From positions 81,406,983 through 81,470,982 of the forward strand of contig NC_080042.1 of assembly GCF_012489685.1 (NCBI RefSeq): DNA of 64,000 nucleotides. Reading direction: 5' to 3'. Positions 24,275 to 36,929 of the stretch are shown piece by piece. The position numbers and the translations under genes were made by a program. The notes beneath the pieces were generated by a model that saw only the letters and a list, made by a program, of their open reading frames with translations, was not told where the DNA came from and made no database searches. Source of the stretch: Lotus japonicus (Eukaryota; Streptophyta; Magnoliopsida; Fabales; Fabaceae). Within the stretch, counting starts at the first letter, position 1. Every line of letters starts with the position of its first letter.

Positions 24275-27120
24275 TCACATATCACCCTGATCAGACTCAT
24301 CTACTGGAGTTGAAGTACGGCTACGCCGTGCCCTAGAGTGTCGACGGTGGCTGCCACCGAATCTCAACCTCCCAGTCTCCTTAAATCTTTGTTTCTCCGC
24401 GGGAATAATAACACACTCGGGTGGCGGCACAGAGTACCTCAACGTATCATAGCAATAAGAGTAGTACATATAACGCTGGCGAAACCTCCGCATAGCGAGG
24501 CGGCGAAGAGGCGTCACAGCTGCGTAGTCTTGCTCCTCGAGGTCAGCGTGCTGATCGGAGCATAGCTCCCTGGCGGAAACTTCTTGGATGGGGTCAACGG
24601 AGCAACCCTTGAGGACTAGGTCCTTCATCTCGGTCACAAATGGTGCATATTTGTAGTTCACTTTGTATTTTCCACCCGATGTGGCCCAATTTGATGCATC
24701 CCATATTGTGGCGTATAATGCCATTGGCTTTGCTGGGTAATCAGCTCCCATTTCTTCACTTCTTATAATTTCTCTAATTGGAACCTCATCTATGTAAAAT
24801 CTGCAATAATACTTCAAACATTATAATGATTATTATTAAATTAAACATAGCTATAAAAAAATAATAAAAATAAAAATAACATGAGTTAGGTAGTTCCGTA
24901 GTTAGCACACATAACTACATAATTAAGCATATATTCTCATCATGAAATGAAAGAGATTTTTGCCAGCTAGTTTGGGTTCAATTAGGTGGAATTATGGGAC
25001 CGTGTTTGCCAAACAGTGTAGGAATCTGTGGGCTAATTAATTGCTTTAATTTTGTTTGGCAATTTAACTAAAACTGCTACCTTGTATGGCAGTGATTAAA
25101 ATAATACAGCTCACATGCTTTTTTATTAGTGGACAACTTATTAAATTCCTGTTATGTACCACAAAAAAAAAATTAAATTCCTGTTAGCTGAGTTTTACTT
25201 GTGTGCCGTTGTAGGTCAAAATAAGTGGATTGGATTTCATCAATTGCATAATTACCCTTCTAAATGTAACCCAAAAATAACAGTCTAATTAGCGTGTTGT
25301 ATGTGTGGTTTAAATGTACAGTTTTTAATAATAGAGACGCGTGATTGATAAATTAATTTTGACCATATATGATTAGCAAAATAATGTATTAATTTTGCTC
25401 ACCCAACAATTTAGCCAGAAATAGGCTTTCACATCAAGGAAAATCAATTCAAAGAGTTGGCAAAGAAGGACCATGATAACTTCAAACAAAAGAGTCGTAT
25501 TACATATGCATATGCATTAGTTAGGCACATACAAAAATATATGGATAAGCACGAGTATGTATATACACAAGAGAAAAAACAGCTTATATATACATATTTG
25601 TTTGAACTTTGAACTTATCTTCATCATCATACAGAAACAAAATAAGAAAGAAATCCATTTAATTTTCAGAGAATATTGAACAAAATTCAAGCTGGCCATG
25701 AACGTGAGCCTAATTATACATGTCTAAAATTGGGAAAATAATCATTCTATTCCAAACCATCACTACCATCTAAAACTATGCACTTCCCACTATCCTTATT
25801 AACTCATACACATACAGTTGTAAACTAAGCATCCCACACGCAATCTCAAAAACTTTGATAAGTCAAAAAACAATACCACTTCAATCGCACAACACACCAT
25901 GTTAAAGTTAAGTCCATAGCCACAAATACAAAGTACCGAAACAACTTTCCCAGCACAAAGGAAAGAAAAACACAAATAATAACATGATTATTATAGAGAG
26001 TTAGAGACACTTACATGATGTTCTTAGCTGTCCATAGAATGCTGTATCTATGGAATCCCTTGGTTGGATCAAACCAGAGGCGGTACCGCTCCTCACGGCC
26101 ACGGTTGGTGCTGCCATTGCCGTACAAGTTTGTCTGAAACCTCCAAGGCTTTCCGGCTATATTACCTAAGAATTCAAAGTCTAACTCATCGTGTGTCTTC
26201 TCAAACATCTCATTGTTTGATGTCTGTATGTAACAACAATTAAAAAAAATCAACCATCACTATCAAGTGAAAATAAAAGAAAAAATGAAATTGAGCGTTT
26301 CATTTCATATCGGAACAGTTTTTTTTTTAGTAGACTTGGTACCCCGTGAAGAATGCGAACAATTAACCGTTAGCACTTAGCACTTTACAGTTTGAAGACT
26401 TCTTCTTAGAAAAAGTTGTAAAAAATATTCAATTGGAGTTCGCCGACCATGACTTAGCAAAAACTCCGGAAATTTGAAATTTCTTCACCAAAATTAAAGG
26501 GAAGTTTGACTATTACTTATTTAGCGTGTTTTAATCATCACGTAAAATCGAAAAAGAAAAAGCAAGAATAAAATAATTAAATAAATCTAGAATTCATTTT
26601 TCAATTAAGAAAGGAATAAACGAACACACTACCCAGATTGATCATTTCTATGAGAATTCGATACTTACATAAAAGGCCACGCAAATACCAGCGCTGTAAT
26701 TCGATGGTAGCTTGATATTGGCGCTGAAGAATCCATGCTGGTACATATTGGAAGAAACGAAACCAGAACCTATATATATTCATCAAACAAAATATATTAA
26801 TTCCAGAAACAAAGCATATAGAATTTCATTTTTGTTACTGGAAAATTCTGATCATATATACATATCAAAATACTTTTGTAAGATAATTTACCGGTGAAGC
26901 GATCGAGGAGGAGTTGAACACCGTTGCCATCGGCGGAGCGGACAAGGTTGCCATCCCCAAAGAGGGGTGAATAGGCATCGTTGAAGGGTATGGTGGCGAG
27001 GTCGAAGGCTGCGTTGGAGAAACTGAAGAAGGAGATGAAGAGAAGGAGTGAAGGTGATAACAGAAACTGAAGAAGAGTTTTGGGTAGTGTCGACCCAAAA
27101 CAACGTAAGCTATGATCCAT
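24275..27120 (-). CDS. Xyloglucan endotransglucosylase/hydrolase, group III (XTH27/28/30-like)
   Basis: Four exons on the minus strand, 27120-26892, 26769-26669, 26223-26015 and 24800-24275, join in frame to 354 residues. XTHs are secreted GH16 enzymes that cut and rejoin or hydrolyse xyloglucan in the wall. The N-terminus is a signal peptide with a strongly hydrophobic core (FLLSPSLLLFISFF). The active site HDELDFEFLGN has nucleophile Glu123 and acid/base Glu127, with Leu where Ile is usual. A glycosylation site (NGS, Asn146) follows, as is typical. Four C-terminal cysteines (GCSVDP, ELCSD, YCYD, PECVI) match the XET C-terminal domain. The basic tail (RRHSRARRSR) and sequence resemble Arabidopsis XTH27/28/30. 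The large intron (26014-24801) separates the last exon. A TATA box lies about 95 bases upstream. Confidence 0.94.
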
Positions 27121-27211
27121 GCTAATTTTAATGTGTTGTTGATCTGTTTCTATGATGTTGTGTTTTCTTTTCTCTCTCTAATCCACGCCTTGGTTTTCTC
27201 TCTTGTGTCTA

Positions 27212-27219
27212 TATTTATA
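27212..27219 (-). promoter_or_regulatory. TATA box of the XTH gene
   Basis: TATAAATA on the minus strand, about 95 bases before the XTH start codon. This would give a leader of roughly 60-70 bases, which contains a CT/GA-rich segment (27169-27180). No other TATA-like word is closer in a suitable place. Confidence 0.6.
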
Positions 27220-30200
27220 CACGGCGAAAATTATACTGGTCTTAGGATGCGGGCTATGGTCCTAGTCATGGTTTTGATTTCAATTATAATATGTCGATGA
27301 ATAGTTACATTTTTTATTGAATTTTATGTGTGTGCACCGTCACTGATAAATTGCACTCGTTAGGAATTGATTTCTGAATCTCCATCATCCAACTCATATG
27401 TTTCATAAGCCCTAGCTCTTACCACTTAAGCTATCATTCGGGGACGATTAATTCTCATAGACAGTCACTGACATCTAATTATAATATGTAGGATGAATAA
27501 TTACATTCATTTTAAATTTTATTCAAAATGAAAATATGTTTTTTAATTTGTTTTAGTTTGAATTTTTCTTAATTTGTTGGAAGTGTATGAACATTTAATC
27601 CGTATTTTGTTATATTATCAATTTCAGTAGTGAAAACACAAAATTGCCCTTGGCTTGGGCTGCGATATTATATTTGTGCAAGGCCTGGTGGTTGCAAATT
27701 AGGAGAATATGTGCTTATCGTTAGGGAGTTGCTATCATTGTTGGATTGGATAATTGTTTTATTTTTTGGGGCCAAGATGCTATTTCGTGAACCTACTTAA
27801 TTATGTTGGAGTGGGGACGGATATGAATGATGAGGATCATTATAATTTGTAATATAACACATACGTATAGAGACAGGCACTAAGGGGAGGTTTGGATTAC
27901 AAGTTTGGAGTAAACAGAGCAATCATCTAGCTAGCATCATGCATGATGACCCAGTATTGATTTTTTTTTTATATAATTTTTAAGCATTTCATTTGTCTTT
28001 ATTATATTTCATCTAGTTAAGTTGGTGTATGAAATCACTTTTTCTAATTTATAACTGAGGTCTGAGGCTCAACGACTAGCTAAACAGGCTAAAAATGTAC
28101 GTGGCAGGAAATCAACCCAATTTTTTTTATAAATTCCGTTGGGGTGAAGTTTAATTTGAATATAAACACACACATTATCTCTTTGTTCATTCAATTCACT
28201 GTCGGAGTGTCTTCTGCAAGTACTCCCCTTACGCTCGAGGCCAATACACTACCACTCTCTCAAGTCAGGCATCGTCTGAACTCCACCATTAAACACGACA
28301 AGAGAAGCAATCTAGAATCCATAAAAAACAGATGGTGAGTACTGTGAATTTACAAAGTCGGGAACAACTTTTTCAAAATAAAAAATCATAAAAAAAATAA
28401 AATGAAATTTATAAAACTTACTAAAATCTAGCTAAAGTTTTTAAAAATTTTGAAACATTAAATTAAAAATTACCCCAGTCTTACGAAGTAAATTTTTGTT
28501 TTTTGAGATTCTGATCGAGATGCAAACATCCGCTCCTTCTAAACCCAAATAAACTAAATTGAACCTCATCATAAGAATTATAAAAAAGAAAAGTGGTGGA
28601 GGTGATGGTTTATGACTTCTTTATGTGTACTAGAAAGTGGCAAAGGGTTCTATGCTTAATAATTAAGATTATTGTATCTTCCTTCCTACGCTTTCTAAAA
28701 TCATGCATTGGCGTTTGTCAAACTATGTTTTTTAAAAGGCATTCACATATACAATCAAAAGAAACACATTGTAACATCAGTGAAGTTAGAACTTAGAAGG
28801 TTAATTAAGTCAATAATGTTGTTATATTGCACATAATTCATAGCTCATATGAGTGGATAATAATTATGGAGGAAAAGAACTGTTGAATAATAAAAATATA
28901 AAACAGACATTTTATGAATAAAATCAATATGATTTTTTTCCCTTTGTGAATAGAGTATCATGTGGCAGAATATACCAAGCTTGTGACTTGTGTGATGAAT
29001 ATTGGCTAGCTCAATCAGTCTCAAAAATCTGACTAAAGAGGAACAAGTTGGAGAATATGAGAAACGACAATCATTTGAAGGGTCGGTTTGGAATAAGAAA
29101 GAGTTGGGGTAAGGCATTATCTTCTCTTCTGCTGAAAAGGTGAACCCAACAATTTCGAGAAACCGTGTGTGTACACGCCTCATAATTATGGGCATAAAAG
29201 CATGGGTATTTTCGGGAAAAATTAGCCTTGGTTTAGTGCTTACTACTGTCAACAACAACAAAAATCAAATTCTAATGCATCACAATTTCAAAAAAAAAAA
29301 AAAATCTAATGCATCACAATCTAAGTGGCACTCTTATCCATATTGAACAACCTTCCATATAAAACAAAAATGAATTAGCAATACATTAATACTACTATTA
29401 ATTAGTAGTATATTTTAAAATAATCAATATTGGATCTTACAAATTACAATCAATCAACATTAAATTCCATCACAAAAAATCAATCAACATTAACTTTCTA
29501 ACATACTATATGTAGTAATTTTAAATTTTCATATGACTTTAATTATTATGCACTAATAAACATTGCAAAAAAAAAATTTAAAGAGTCATCCAATTAGAAT
29601 CAACTAATTTAGCATGTTATAATTAAATTAGAATTTAAAATATTTAAAATGAAAAATAAAGAATTTAATTGGCTGCATATGTACTTCAAAAGTCTTTTTA
29701 GTACTGCGGTTCCTAAAAATTAAACTTTGAACCTAATATTTAAAAACTCACTTTTCAAAGAACGCCCACGTCCTCAATTTTGGAGTTCACATATTGCATC
29801 ACCCGTTAAGGGAGCGTCATAACTTTTTGTATCAAGATTTTATGGAGGCCACGGCCTCCCTGAATCTTCTTGCTTATTAACTTTCTTGTGTTGCTTTTGG
29901 GGCTTCAGCTCCGCCATGCTATAAAAAAAATCATTTTTAACCATTACGACAGACACTATTGTATGGTTTTACATTCGCATTAAATCACACCACTTTAATT
30001 ATAATTATTTTAGTCTTTTTTTAATTATATTATGATGAATTTTGATGACCGGTATTCATTTATTAAAATAATTTACATACTATGTTTGATGAATTCTTTT
30101 AACTGCAACACATTAATTTTCTCACACTGTTCACTACTTTTCTTCCGGGTCGGTATAACCTTGCAAGGACTTTTACTTTGGGACGGCTTTGTCTTATACA

Positions 30201-30900
30201 ATTCAGACATTCATTTATTTAATTAACCAATGACCATACATAAAATTTATTTAACCAATAATCATACAAGAAAATGATGAAATGATCACAGATAAAATGG
30301 TCGTTTCTTTGATCTAGGCAGGCAACGTAGGGAGGAAGTTGCCTCCTTAGAATTAGGGACTCAATTAGGTCATTTTATCTACTAGTACATGATAAGGATT
30401 GAATTATCACGGGCCTAAAAGACACAAAACAATATAATATTATTTAATGCTAATAACAATTCCAAGTGATGAACAGAATGTACCTAATAACAAAAGAAAG
30501 GGAGTAGAATGGATTTGATTGGTTGGATTTTTTTATTTTTCAACTTTCTTTTTACTAAGATATTTAGTAGTCGGGCAGCAAACAATGAGATTAATTTTTT
30601 AATACTCTGAAATCACATTAAATGAATATTGTCAATTACTAAGTGGTAGAGGACTTGGTGGATTTTCTCTATTTATAAGAATTGAAAACCGGGCTCCAAC
30701 TACTTAGTTAAAGAACAAAATGTTAAACCACTATATTAATCCGTGTATCGGTGAAATTTACTTTATAGTTTATTAATCCAGTGTAATTTGTAAACATTAA
30801 AAAAATTATCAATATGGTGAAAAAAAACTAATCATTTAGGATATGCACAAAAGTATTATGATTTATGAATACACATCATTTAGGAGGGAAGAAAGCTCTT
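27220..30900. other. Intergenic region, no gene seen
   Basis: Upstream region of the XTH gene followed by AT-rich DNA. Open frames of 62-138 codons in it lack domains and splice logic. A-runs at 29291-29303 and similar are simple low complexity. No complete mobile element was recognised here. Confidence 0.55.
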
Positions 30901-30908
30901 ATTTAGTA

Positions 30909-31210
30909 CTCCCTCCGGTTCTATTTATAAGCAACAAAAAAAAATTCACATAGTTTAAGAAATGTAGTAAAACTAGATAAAATGCATTAAATTTGTCTTG
31001 AATCAAAATAAACTTCCAAAATTACCCTTTGTTATTCGTGTTGGAAAGTGGGAAAGAGAGAATAATTAATGAGACACATTCTACAAGTTAGAATTAATAA
31101 GGGCATCATTGGAAAAAAATAATTAATATAGCTCAAACTTTCATTTGGTTCTTATAAAAAAGACCAAGATTTTTCTTCTCTTTCATGCTTATAAATAGGA
31201 CCGGAGGGAG
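30909..31210. mobile_element. Stowaway (Tc1/mariner) MITE
   Basis: The element begins CTCCCTCCGGTTCTATTTAT and ends with the inverse (CTTATAAATAGGACCGGAGGGAG), directly flanked on both sides by TA. The terminal CTCCCTCCG, TA duplication, about 300-bp size and AT-rich interior are the hallmarks of plant Stowaway elements. It is non-autonomous. Confidence 0.93.
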
Positions 31211-31212
31211 TA

Positions 31213-33200
31213 GTTGTTGAGAATGAAAACAAAAGATTCGAAGCAGCTTTCATTCACAACCAACTCCATATGGGATGGTATATCACCCATGGCAGAAGCT
31301 ACAAAGGGACCCACTTCTGATTACGAGCTTCTATAGCAGGCACATAGAAGTGGACAATTAGTTCAGCCACAACAATTATTTGGATACATTAAGATTAATA
31401 CTACATTTAACAATTCATTTGTAGTAACTAACCCAATTGAATGGAAACATGACAGCTTGTATGAGAAAAGCTTCCCCCTTACAAAAGTTAGAGAGCAATT
31501 AGACAATGAAGCTGATAGGCAAACAACCTTTGCAATAGTTAACCAACACAATCACACACAAAGAGTTGGCAAACTAGTATGCACAAACTAATTAAAAAAC
31601 ACATTGAGGAAATTCAGAAAGCTTTATTCAACAAGTAAATAAATGCACGAGATAAATAGAATATCAAGTTGATGCCACAAATCTATTGAAAAAATTGTTT
31701 TAAAAGCACAAAGTCATAACCAATTTGCGTTTTAGAATGAGAAATACTGAATAGTACGAGATAGAACAGAGGACAGCAACCCCGCTACAGACTGTTTGAA
31801 AACCAATTCTTCGTCTATGACCCGTTCCTAATAGATGACACAACTCTTTTAAAATTTGGATTTGTCATAACTCTACCTCAAAAGGTAACTTAGTCTGATG
31901 AATGTGAAACGTCTCAACAGACATTATCACACACAAGGATGGACATTTAGTAGACATATGCGGGTGACACAACTAATAGATCTAGGGTAGAGATTCGACT
32001 AAAGTCTAACTTCACTCAAAAAATTGGCTGAGTGATCAAGATTGTTATACCTTTTATAATAACTATTTTGGTCATATCTCTAATGAGTCTGATAAATGTT
32101 AAGACTTTGATCATTTGATCAATGTTAAGACTTTCAACCTTGCTCGTTTAAGGATGTGAAGAATCAACCATATCAAATATAAATTTAGTATAGTTTAAGA
32201 AAACTTCCTTGAGAAGGGAAAGCTAGTAACATGCATATGCACCAATTTCATGACCCCTAAAATCGTAGCATGTTTAGATAGCCAAGCGTGAACGGTTGGC
32301 TTGTGAACCACTCTAACCTTGTCATTTTGCTGAGACAATAAGTCAGCAGCCCCATACCAACTAATAAGTTGGGATATATTACAATATTAATCGTATAAAA
32401 GTTTATTCTATTTAAGACTTCAAAAACAAATTGTTCTAATTAATACTCATGGAAGGTATGTGATAGTATAGTGTGAACAATATAAATGAAGTCATCATTA
32501 CTTAGTAATGAATTATAATTATACGATCACGGGCGAAAGGACAAATTTATGTAATACATTATGTTCCAGAAGTATCTTCCTGTATGATAACTAGTACGTA
32601 ATACAAATGGATAATGATGAATGGTAAAACTCTATTTAAATGAAAATAACAAACAAAAACAAATGGACTAATCAATTTCCACTGGTCAGGATAGATGTTT
32701 GGGTCAACTTTCCAGGATTCAAGCCAAAAGTTAATGTTATGGTAATTTTCACTTCCTTCTGTGACATTTTGAATGCAAGTTGCATTCAGTCCATTACACA
32801 GTGTTTCAGTGCACTGCAACACAGATCTGCAGTCTCTGCCTGTTCTAAACACTGTATGAGCTTAGAACTGAAGAACCAATTGTGAATATTACAGCACCTC
32901 AGTTTTGAAATTTATAGCAGCCAGTAGTTGCAGTAAAAATGAGTAACATGCAAGCAAATGAACAAACATTTTAATTATAGAAATGGGTAATGAAAAATCC
33001 AACTAGATTATTCCAGAAACTCGGAAAATTGGATTGTATGGACTCCTCTGATAAATAAAAAAATTAACATTACTGCACATAGAGCTCCAACAATACTTGC
33101 TTTGAGCTAGTACACCATTTCCATTAATGAATTTAACAACACAGAAGCATGGAACAGAGTTGTTCTATCTTAGTAGTTGGGGTTAGTCCCTACTTTTTTC
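31213..33200. other. Intergenic region, no gene seen
   Basis: AT-rich DNA with overlapping short open frames around 32559-32885 on both strands. Those frames have several cysteines but no recognisable family and no splice partner. I see no other structure. Confidence 0.5.
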
Positions 33201-33219
33201 TAGTAAGATACCAGTTTCT

Positions 33220-33480
33220 ATCAATTGGTATGAGAGCTCCTATCTTGGAGCTGTGGGCACAGTGGGGTTCTGATCATGAAGCAGCAATGGTGTCAAACAG
33301 AGAGCTGGAAGAGGCAGAATAATGAAATGCAGAGACAGAGGAACGCGAGAAGATACCCGTATTTGAAGGAGGAAAAGGTTATTCATGGCTTATCAACGCG
33401 GAGCAACATTTTGATACCATGATATACCTGAGGAGGGGAAGCTATCGAATGTTGAGGAGGTTTTGAGAGAGGTAATGCTT
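33220..33480 (+). mobile_element. LTR-retrotransposon remnant: mutated primer-binding site and gag trace
   Basis: TTGGTATGAGAGC at about 33224 differs by one base from TTGGTATCAGAGC, the common primer-binding site pairing with initiator tRNA-Met. Within 150 bases downstream the plus strand reads a gag-like peptide, WLINAEQHFD, like the start of plant retrotransposon gag domains. The rest is decayed and no LTR boundary could be set. Confidence 0.5.
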
Positions 33481-33489
33481 ACTTCAGAT

Positions 33490-34900
33490 GTGAAGTATGA
33501 CCAAAGAACTTGATTTTTGCAATGACCAAACAGTAAAATGGTTATATAGAAATACATCACCATAAGCCAGTATAACTCAGCTGAAACTAAAGGCTTCCAA
33601 TCACAAAACAGTTCATATATAATAAAAGGATCTTTCAGCAATCCTACTTTAATTTTACAAGTCATTCAAATAATAGACTTAAGCAGGAAAGAGGAGGAGG
33701 AGAAAGCATAGAGATTCTTAATAACATTCTGGTGTATAATAACATTCCCGTGTATAATAGCTTGATACAAAAGACAAGGTGATAATCCTTACTCATACTC
33801 ATAGTCATACCAGGCTCTGAATTCTAACTACAGAGAAAAACAAATCATGAAATATGGAAACAACTCCAAAGAGGTTACCTAAGATAAAATAATGATATTG
33901 TGAGATATCATTATTTTAGATATTCTAGATATTCTAACACAAACTAATCAGTAGGATCACGTCTAGTCACAACTACAAGTAATGACATTATATATAGCAC
34001 TACGCATAATGGTGAAAGAACATTAAAAAAAAAGTATTACTTTGAAAGGAAGAGTAATCAAGAGAGATTTTGTTTGGCTACACACATGCTATAAGTAGCA
34101 GCAATTTCAACTGATAAAATTAACAAGCATTCAGCATTTCTTCTTCTAAATCAGGGAACTAAAAGATGACATGAGGAAATCAACAACACCAACTGTCTTG
34201 AAGAAGAAACAGATTATAAAATCAACATGACTAGGTTAATCATGGACCCTTGTGTTCGTACAGCATTTCATAAAGCTCAACCAACCATGTACTAATCACC
34301 TTTTAAAAGTTTTTGGCATCTCACTGGTGATAAATAGAGACAAAAAAGGCAAAAAAGAACATATAAGTTTGATCAATTACAAATGAGTATATCTCATAAA
34401 GAAAGCCTGATGAACCAACAAGTTTGAAGCAATGAACAAATGGGCTCATTTTCATATTTCCATGTTCTTCTGAAAGTAAGTTTGACTTTAAACAGCAGAT
34501 TGCTGGAAAGAAGTTTACAGAACCAGATTCTATTTTTAGCAAACATGGTTTTTTAAGAGAACTACATAACTAAACATGGATTAGTCTGCCTATTGTCGAC
34601 ATTGAGGACTTCCATCACAAGTATTAATAGGTTTAAAGATTTAGCAGGCTTCACCAGAATACTACATTGTGGAGTTATATAAATAGATAAAAATGCACAC
34701 TTGATCAAAGCAGAATACGATGATTCATGTACATCTTCCTTAATATGCAAATTTAACAAAGTCAAAATTTACAAAGCAGTTGGGTTTCATAAGATCATTT
34801 TCTCTACGGGACAATAGTTCTCATTTACTGATTTTTCTAAGCCACCGAATATTAAGTATATATGAAGGAACTCAGAATCTCATCACGAAAAAGATTTCCT
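33490..34900. other. Intergenic region downstream of the DnaJ gene
   Basis: This lies 3' of the minus-strand DnaJ gene and may include its 3' UTR near the right side. The minus-strand frames at 34321-34765 have no identifiable domain. No other feature was recognised. Confidence 0.5.
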
Positions 34901-34904
34901 AACC

Positions 34905-36725
34905 TCAATTATCTATGCCACCGATAGTAAGTAAATATGAAGGAAGTGAAGCAGGATCAAGTTCCCAACAGTCTTCCAAGAGTTCAGGAGTCTCATCAAT
35001 GCAAGGAGATTTCCGTGCGGGAATCTGATGAGAAATTAACCACATGTTGTCCTTACCAAGAAATCTAATGGCATGACTCCCCGTATCTTGTCTCTTAAAA
35101 ACTGTCTTGTAACCATCAACCTTCTCAAGATATGCCATGCTCAGACCATTCATCTCATTGTAATTTGTCAAAAATACAACAATGTCATTGCATCTCTTGC
35201 CCTCATCTGCAAAATGTCTTCCATCTGCATCAAGAGTTGCCTCACCGTATAGTGCCCATACAGAGCCCTTCCTGGGATAAATTTTATAAACCTCACGTGC
35301 TACCCGGTCACAGTCTACAACATGAGAAAAGATATTTACTGAATTAATGGAATCCTTCCTGGCAACTTTAAATCTGCCACAAGGTATGTGAAACCCCATT
35401 TTCTCCCTGCTGACTATCTTTCCATCCGCATTACTCTGTAGATCCAACCAACTTATCCTCACTTCAAAAGGATTTGCTGAAACAGTTTCATCAATCAAGG
35501 CATAATGCCTGGGCATTCCATCATCATCATCATACGCCGCCCACACTTGGCCTTTCTTAAAGCTCCTCTCCACTCTATCTTTGTCAAAATCATAAAAATC
35601 CGAATCCACTACAGCCATAACCTCCAACTCTCCTCCATTAGCATCCCCACACTCCTCAAGCTCCAATCTCTTTCTCTTCCCAGAAGCCTCAGGCTTTTCC
35701 TTGATTGCCAGCTTCACATTCTTCTTCAAACTCCTCTCTTCCCCAACCTCTGAACCCCTCTTGCTCTTCACAGCATTCTCCTTGATTGGAAGCTTCAAAG
35801 TCCTCACTTCACCAATCTCTAAACCCCTCTTATTTTCCACTCTCTTCCTCGAGCTCCTCTTATCAGTTCTGCCCCATTCCTCCTCCTTATCCTTCACCTT
35901 CTCTTGCTGTACCTTCCTCTTCACTTGAGACTGAAACTCAGCCAATGTCATCGTTTCCTCCCCAGTTATAATCCCCTTAGGCTTTGACCTCTCCAACACA
36001 TCCCCAACCGAACGCATTCTCTTCTTCGAACCACCACCACCAACATCTCCCACACCATCACCATCTCCAACTTTACCCTTCAAGCCCTTTTCACCACCCA
36101 CTTTCCCTTTCACCCCATTCGGTGCCGCAACCCCAAGCACCACCTCCCTCTTCTCATTCCTCCTCACCCCCACCTTCTCACCCTCATCAGAAGACCCATC
36201 ACTCAGAACCGCTTCCACAGCCTCAAAACTCTTGTTACAATTAGGACACACAAGGCTATGACCCACATACCTCCTCTCAAACTGGTGCAACAGCCTGCAA
36301 GCGGAGCACGCGGTCCAGAAAGTCGGAGCCTCCTTCTTCCGAAGCTCAGCATCATAGCCCTTCTTGAGTGCACTGTCAGAGAGCACGCGGAATGCCTCGC
36401 CGACGAGCTTGAAGGCTTCTTCAGAGGCCGCCGCCACGTGGGTGTTGTTCTTGTCGGGGTGAAGGAGCAGGGAGAGCTTCTTGTACTGCTTCCGAACGGC
36501 GTTGGAATTGGCGAAAGGCTCTACGCCGAGGACTGTGTACCAATCGGTGGCGGAGAGGATGGTGAGAGAGGTTACCATCTCCGATATGCCTTCGAGTTCA
36601 GGGAAGAGACGCTGGGCCCGCTTGGCGTATTTGAGAGCTGATTTGGGGTTGTTTGAGGTTTGGAGCTTGGATTCTGCTAAACCCTTGAGGCGCAAAGCTT
36701 CTTCTTCTCCCTTTGACGGTGCCAT
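34905..36725 (-). CDS. DnaJ-domain protein with DUF3444, plant-specific
   Basis: A single uninterrupted exon of 606 residues. I chose the Met at 36725 (MAPSKGEEEA) because family members start this way; the frame is open 59 residues further upstream but that part reads like leader sequence. Residues 61-127 are a J domain (DWYTVLGVE, YKKLSLLLHPDKN) with the HPD motif at 89-91, which in J proteins stimulates Hsp70 ATPase. Next is a small CxxC...CxxC module (Cys140, 143, 160, 163), then a long Lys/Glu-rich low-complexity linker, then one DUF3444 domain (from about GQVWAAYDDDDGMPRHYALI to the end). DUF3444 function is unknown. Clustered basic stretches such as KKRMR suggest nuclear location, which is inference. 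The Hsp70 partner and client are unknown. Confidence 0.93.
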   Translation of the reverse strand: MAPSKGEEEALRLKGLAESKLQTSNNPKSALKYAKRAQRLFPELEGISEMVTSLTILSATDWYTVLGVEPFANSNAVRKQYKKLSLLLHPDKNNTHVAAASEEAFKLVGEAFRVLSDSALKKGYDAELRKKEAPTFWTACSACRLLHQFERRYVGHSLVCPNCNKSFEAVEAVLSDGSSDEGEKVGVRRNEKREVVLGVAAPNGVKGKVGGEKGLKGKVGDGDGVGDVGGGGSKKRMRSVGDVLERSKPKGIITGEETMTLAEFQSQVKRKVQQEKVKDKEEEWGRTDKRSSRKRVENKRGLEIGEVRTLKLPIKENAVKSKRGSEVGEERSLKKNVKLAIKEKPEASGKRKRLELEECGDANGGELEVMAVVDSDFYDFDKDRVERSFKKGQVWAAYDDDDGMPRHYALIDETVSANPFEVRISWLDLQSNADGKIVSREKMGFHIPCGRFKVARKDSINSVNIFSHVVDCDRVAREVYKIYPRKGSVWALYGEATLDADGRHFADEGKRCNDIVVFLTNYNEMNGLSMAYLEKVDGYKTVFKRQDTGSHAIRFLGKDNMWLISHQIPARKSPCIDETPELLEDCWELDPASLPSYLLTIGGIDN

Positions 36726-36929
36726 TGGAAGATGGAAAGGAGAGGGAAAAGATTTGGGGGAAATAATGTTTCTGTGTGTGACTGTCGGACTGACCCAGAC
36801 AAGGTGCTGCTCCAATGGGCTGAATTGCATTCTATATTTACTTTTGTAGAAATAGTGGATCAATGTGAAAGAAAAAAAATGTATTGGGCTGTAGGATTTC
36901 ATATTTGTTATTAAAATGAAACTGTTTTT

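Noticed and set aside
28845..29261. 138-codon minus-strand frame
   Set aside because: No recognisable domain, no splice context or promoter, and composition like the surrounding intergenic DNA.
32559..32885. Overlapping Cys-containing frames on both strands, considered as a small secreted peptide gene
   Set aside because: Neither has a signal peptide or known Cys spacing; each is the shadow of the other in unconstrained DNA.
35132..36849. Six plus-strand frames of 60-127 codons opposite the DnaJ gene
   Set aside because: They are mirror frames of a real 606-residue minus-strand gene with recognisable J and DUF3444 domains.
36726..36902. 59-residue N-terminal extension of the DnaJ protein
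   Set aside because: The frame is open but the peptide has no family similarity, and the family start MAPSKGEEEA lies at 36725.
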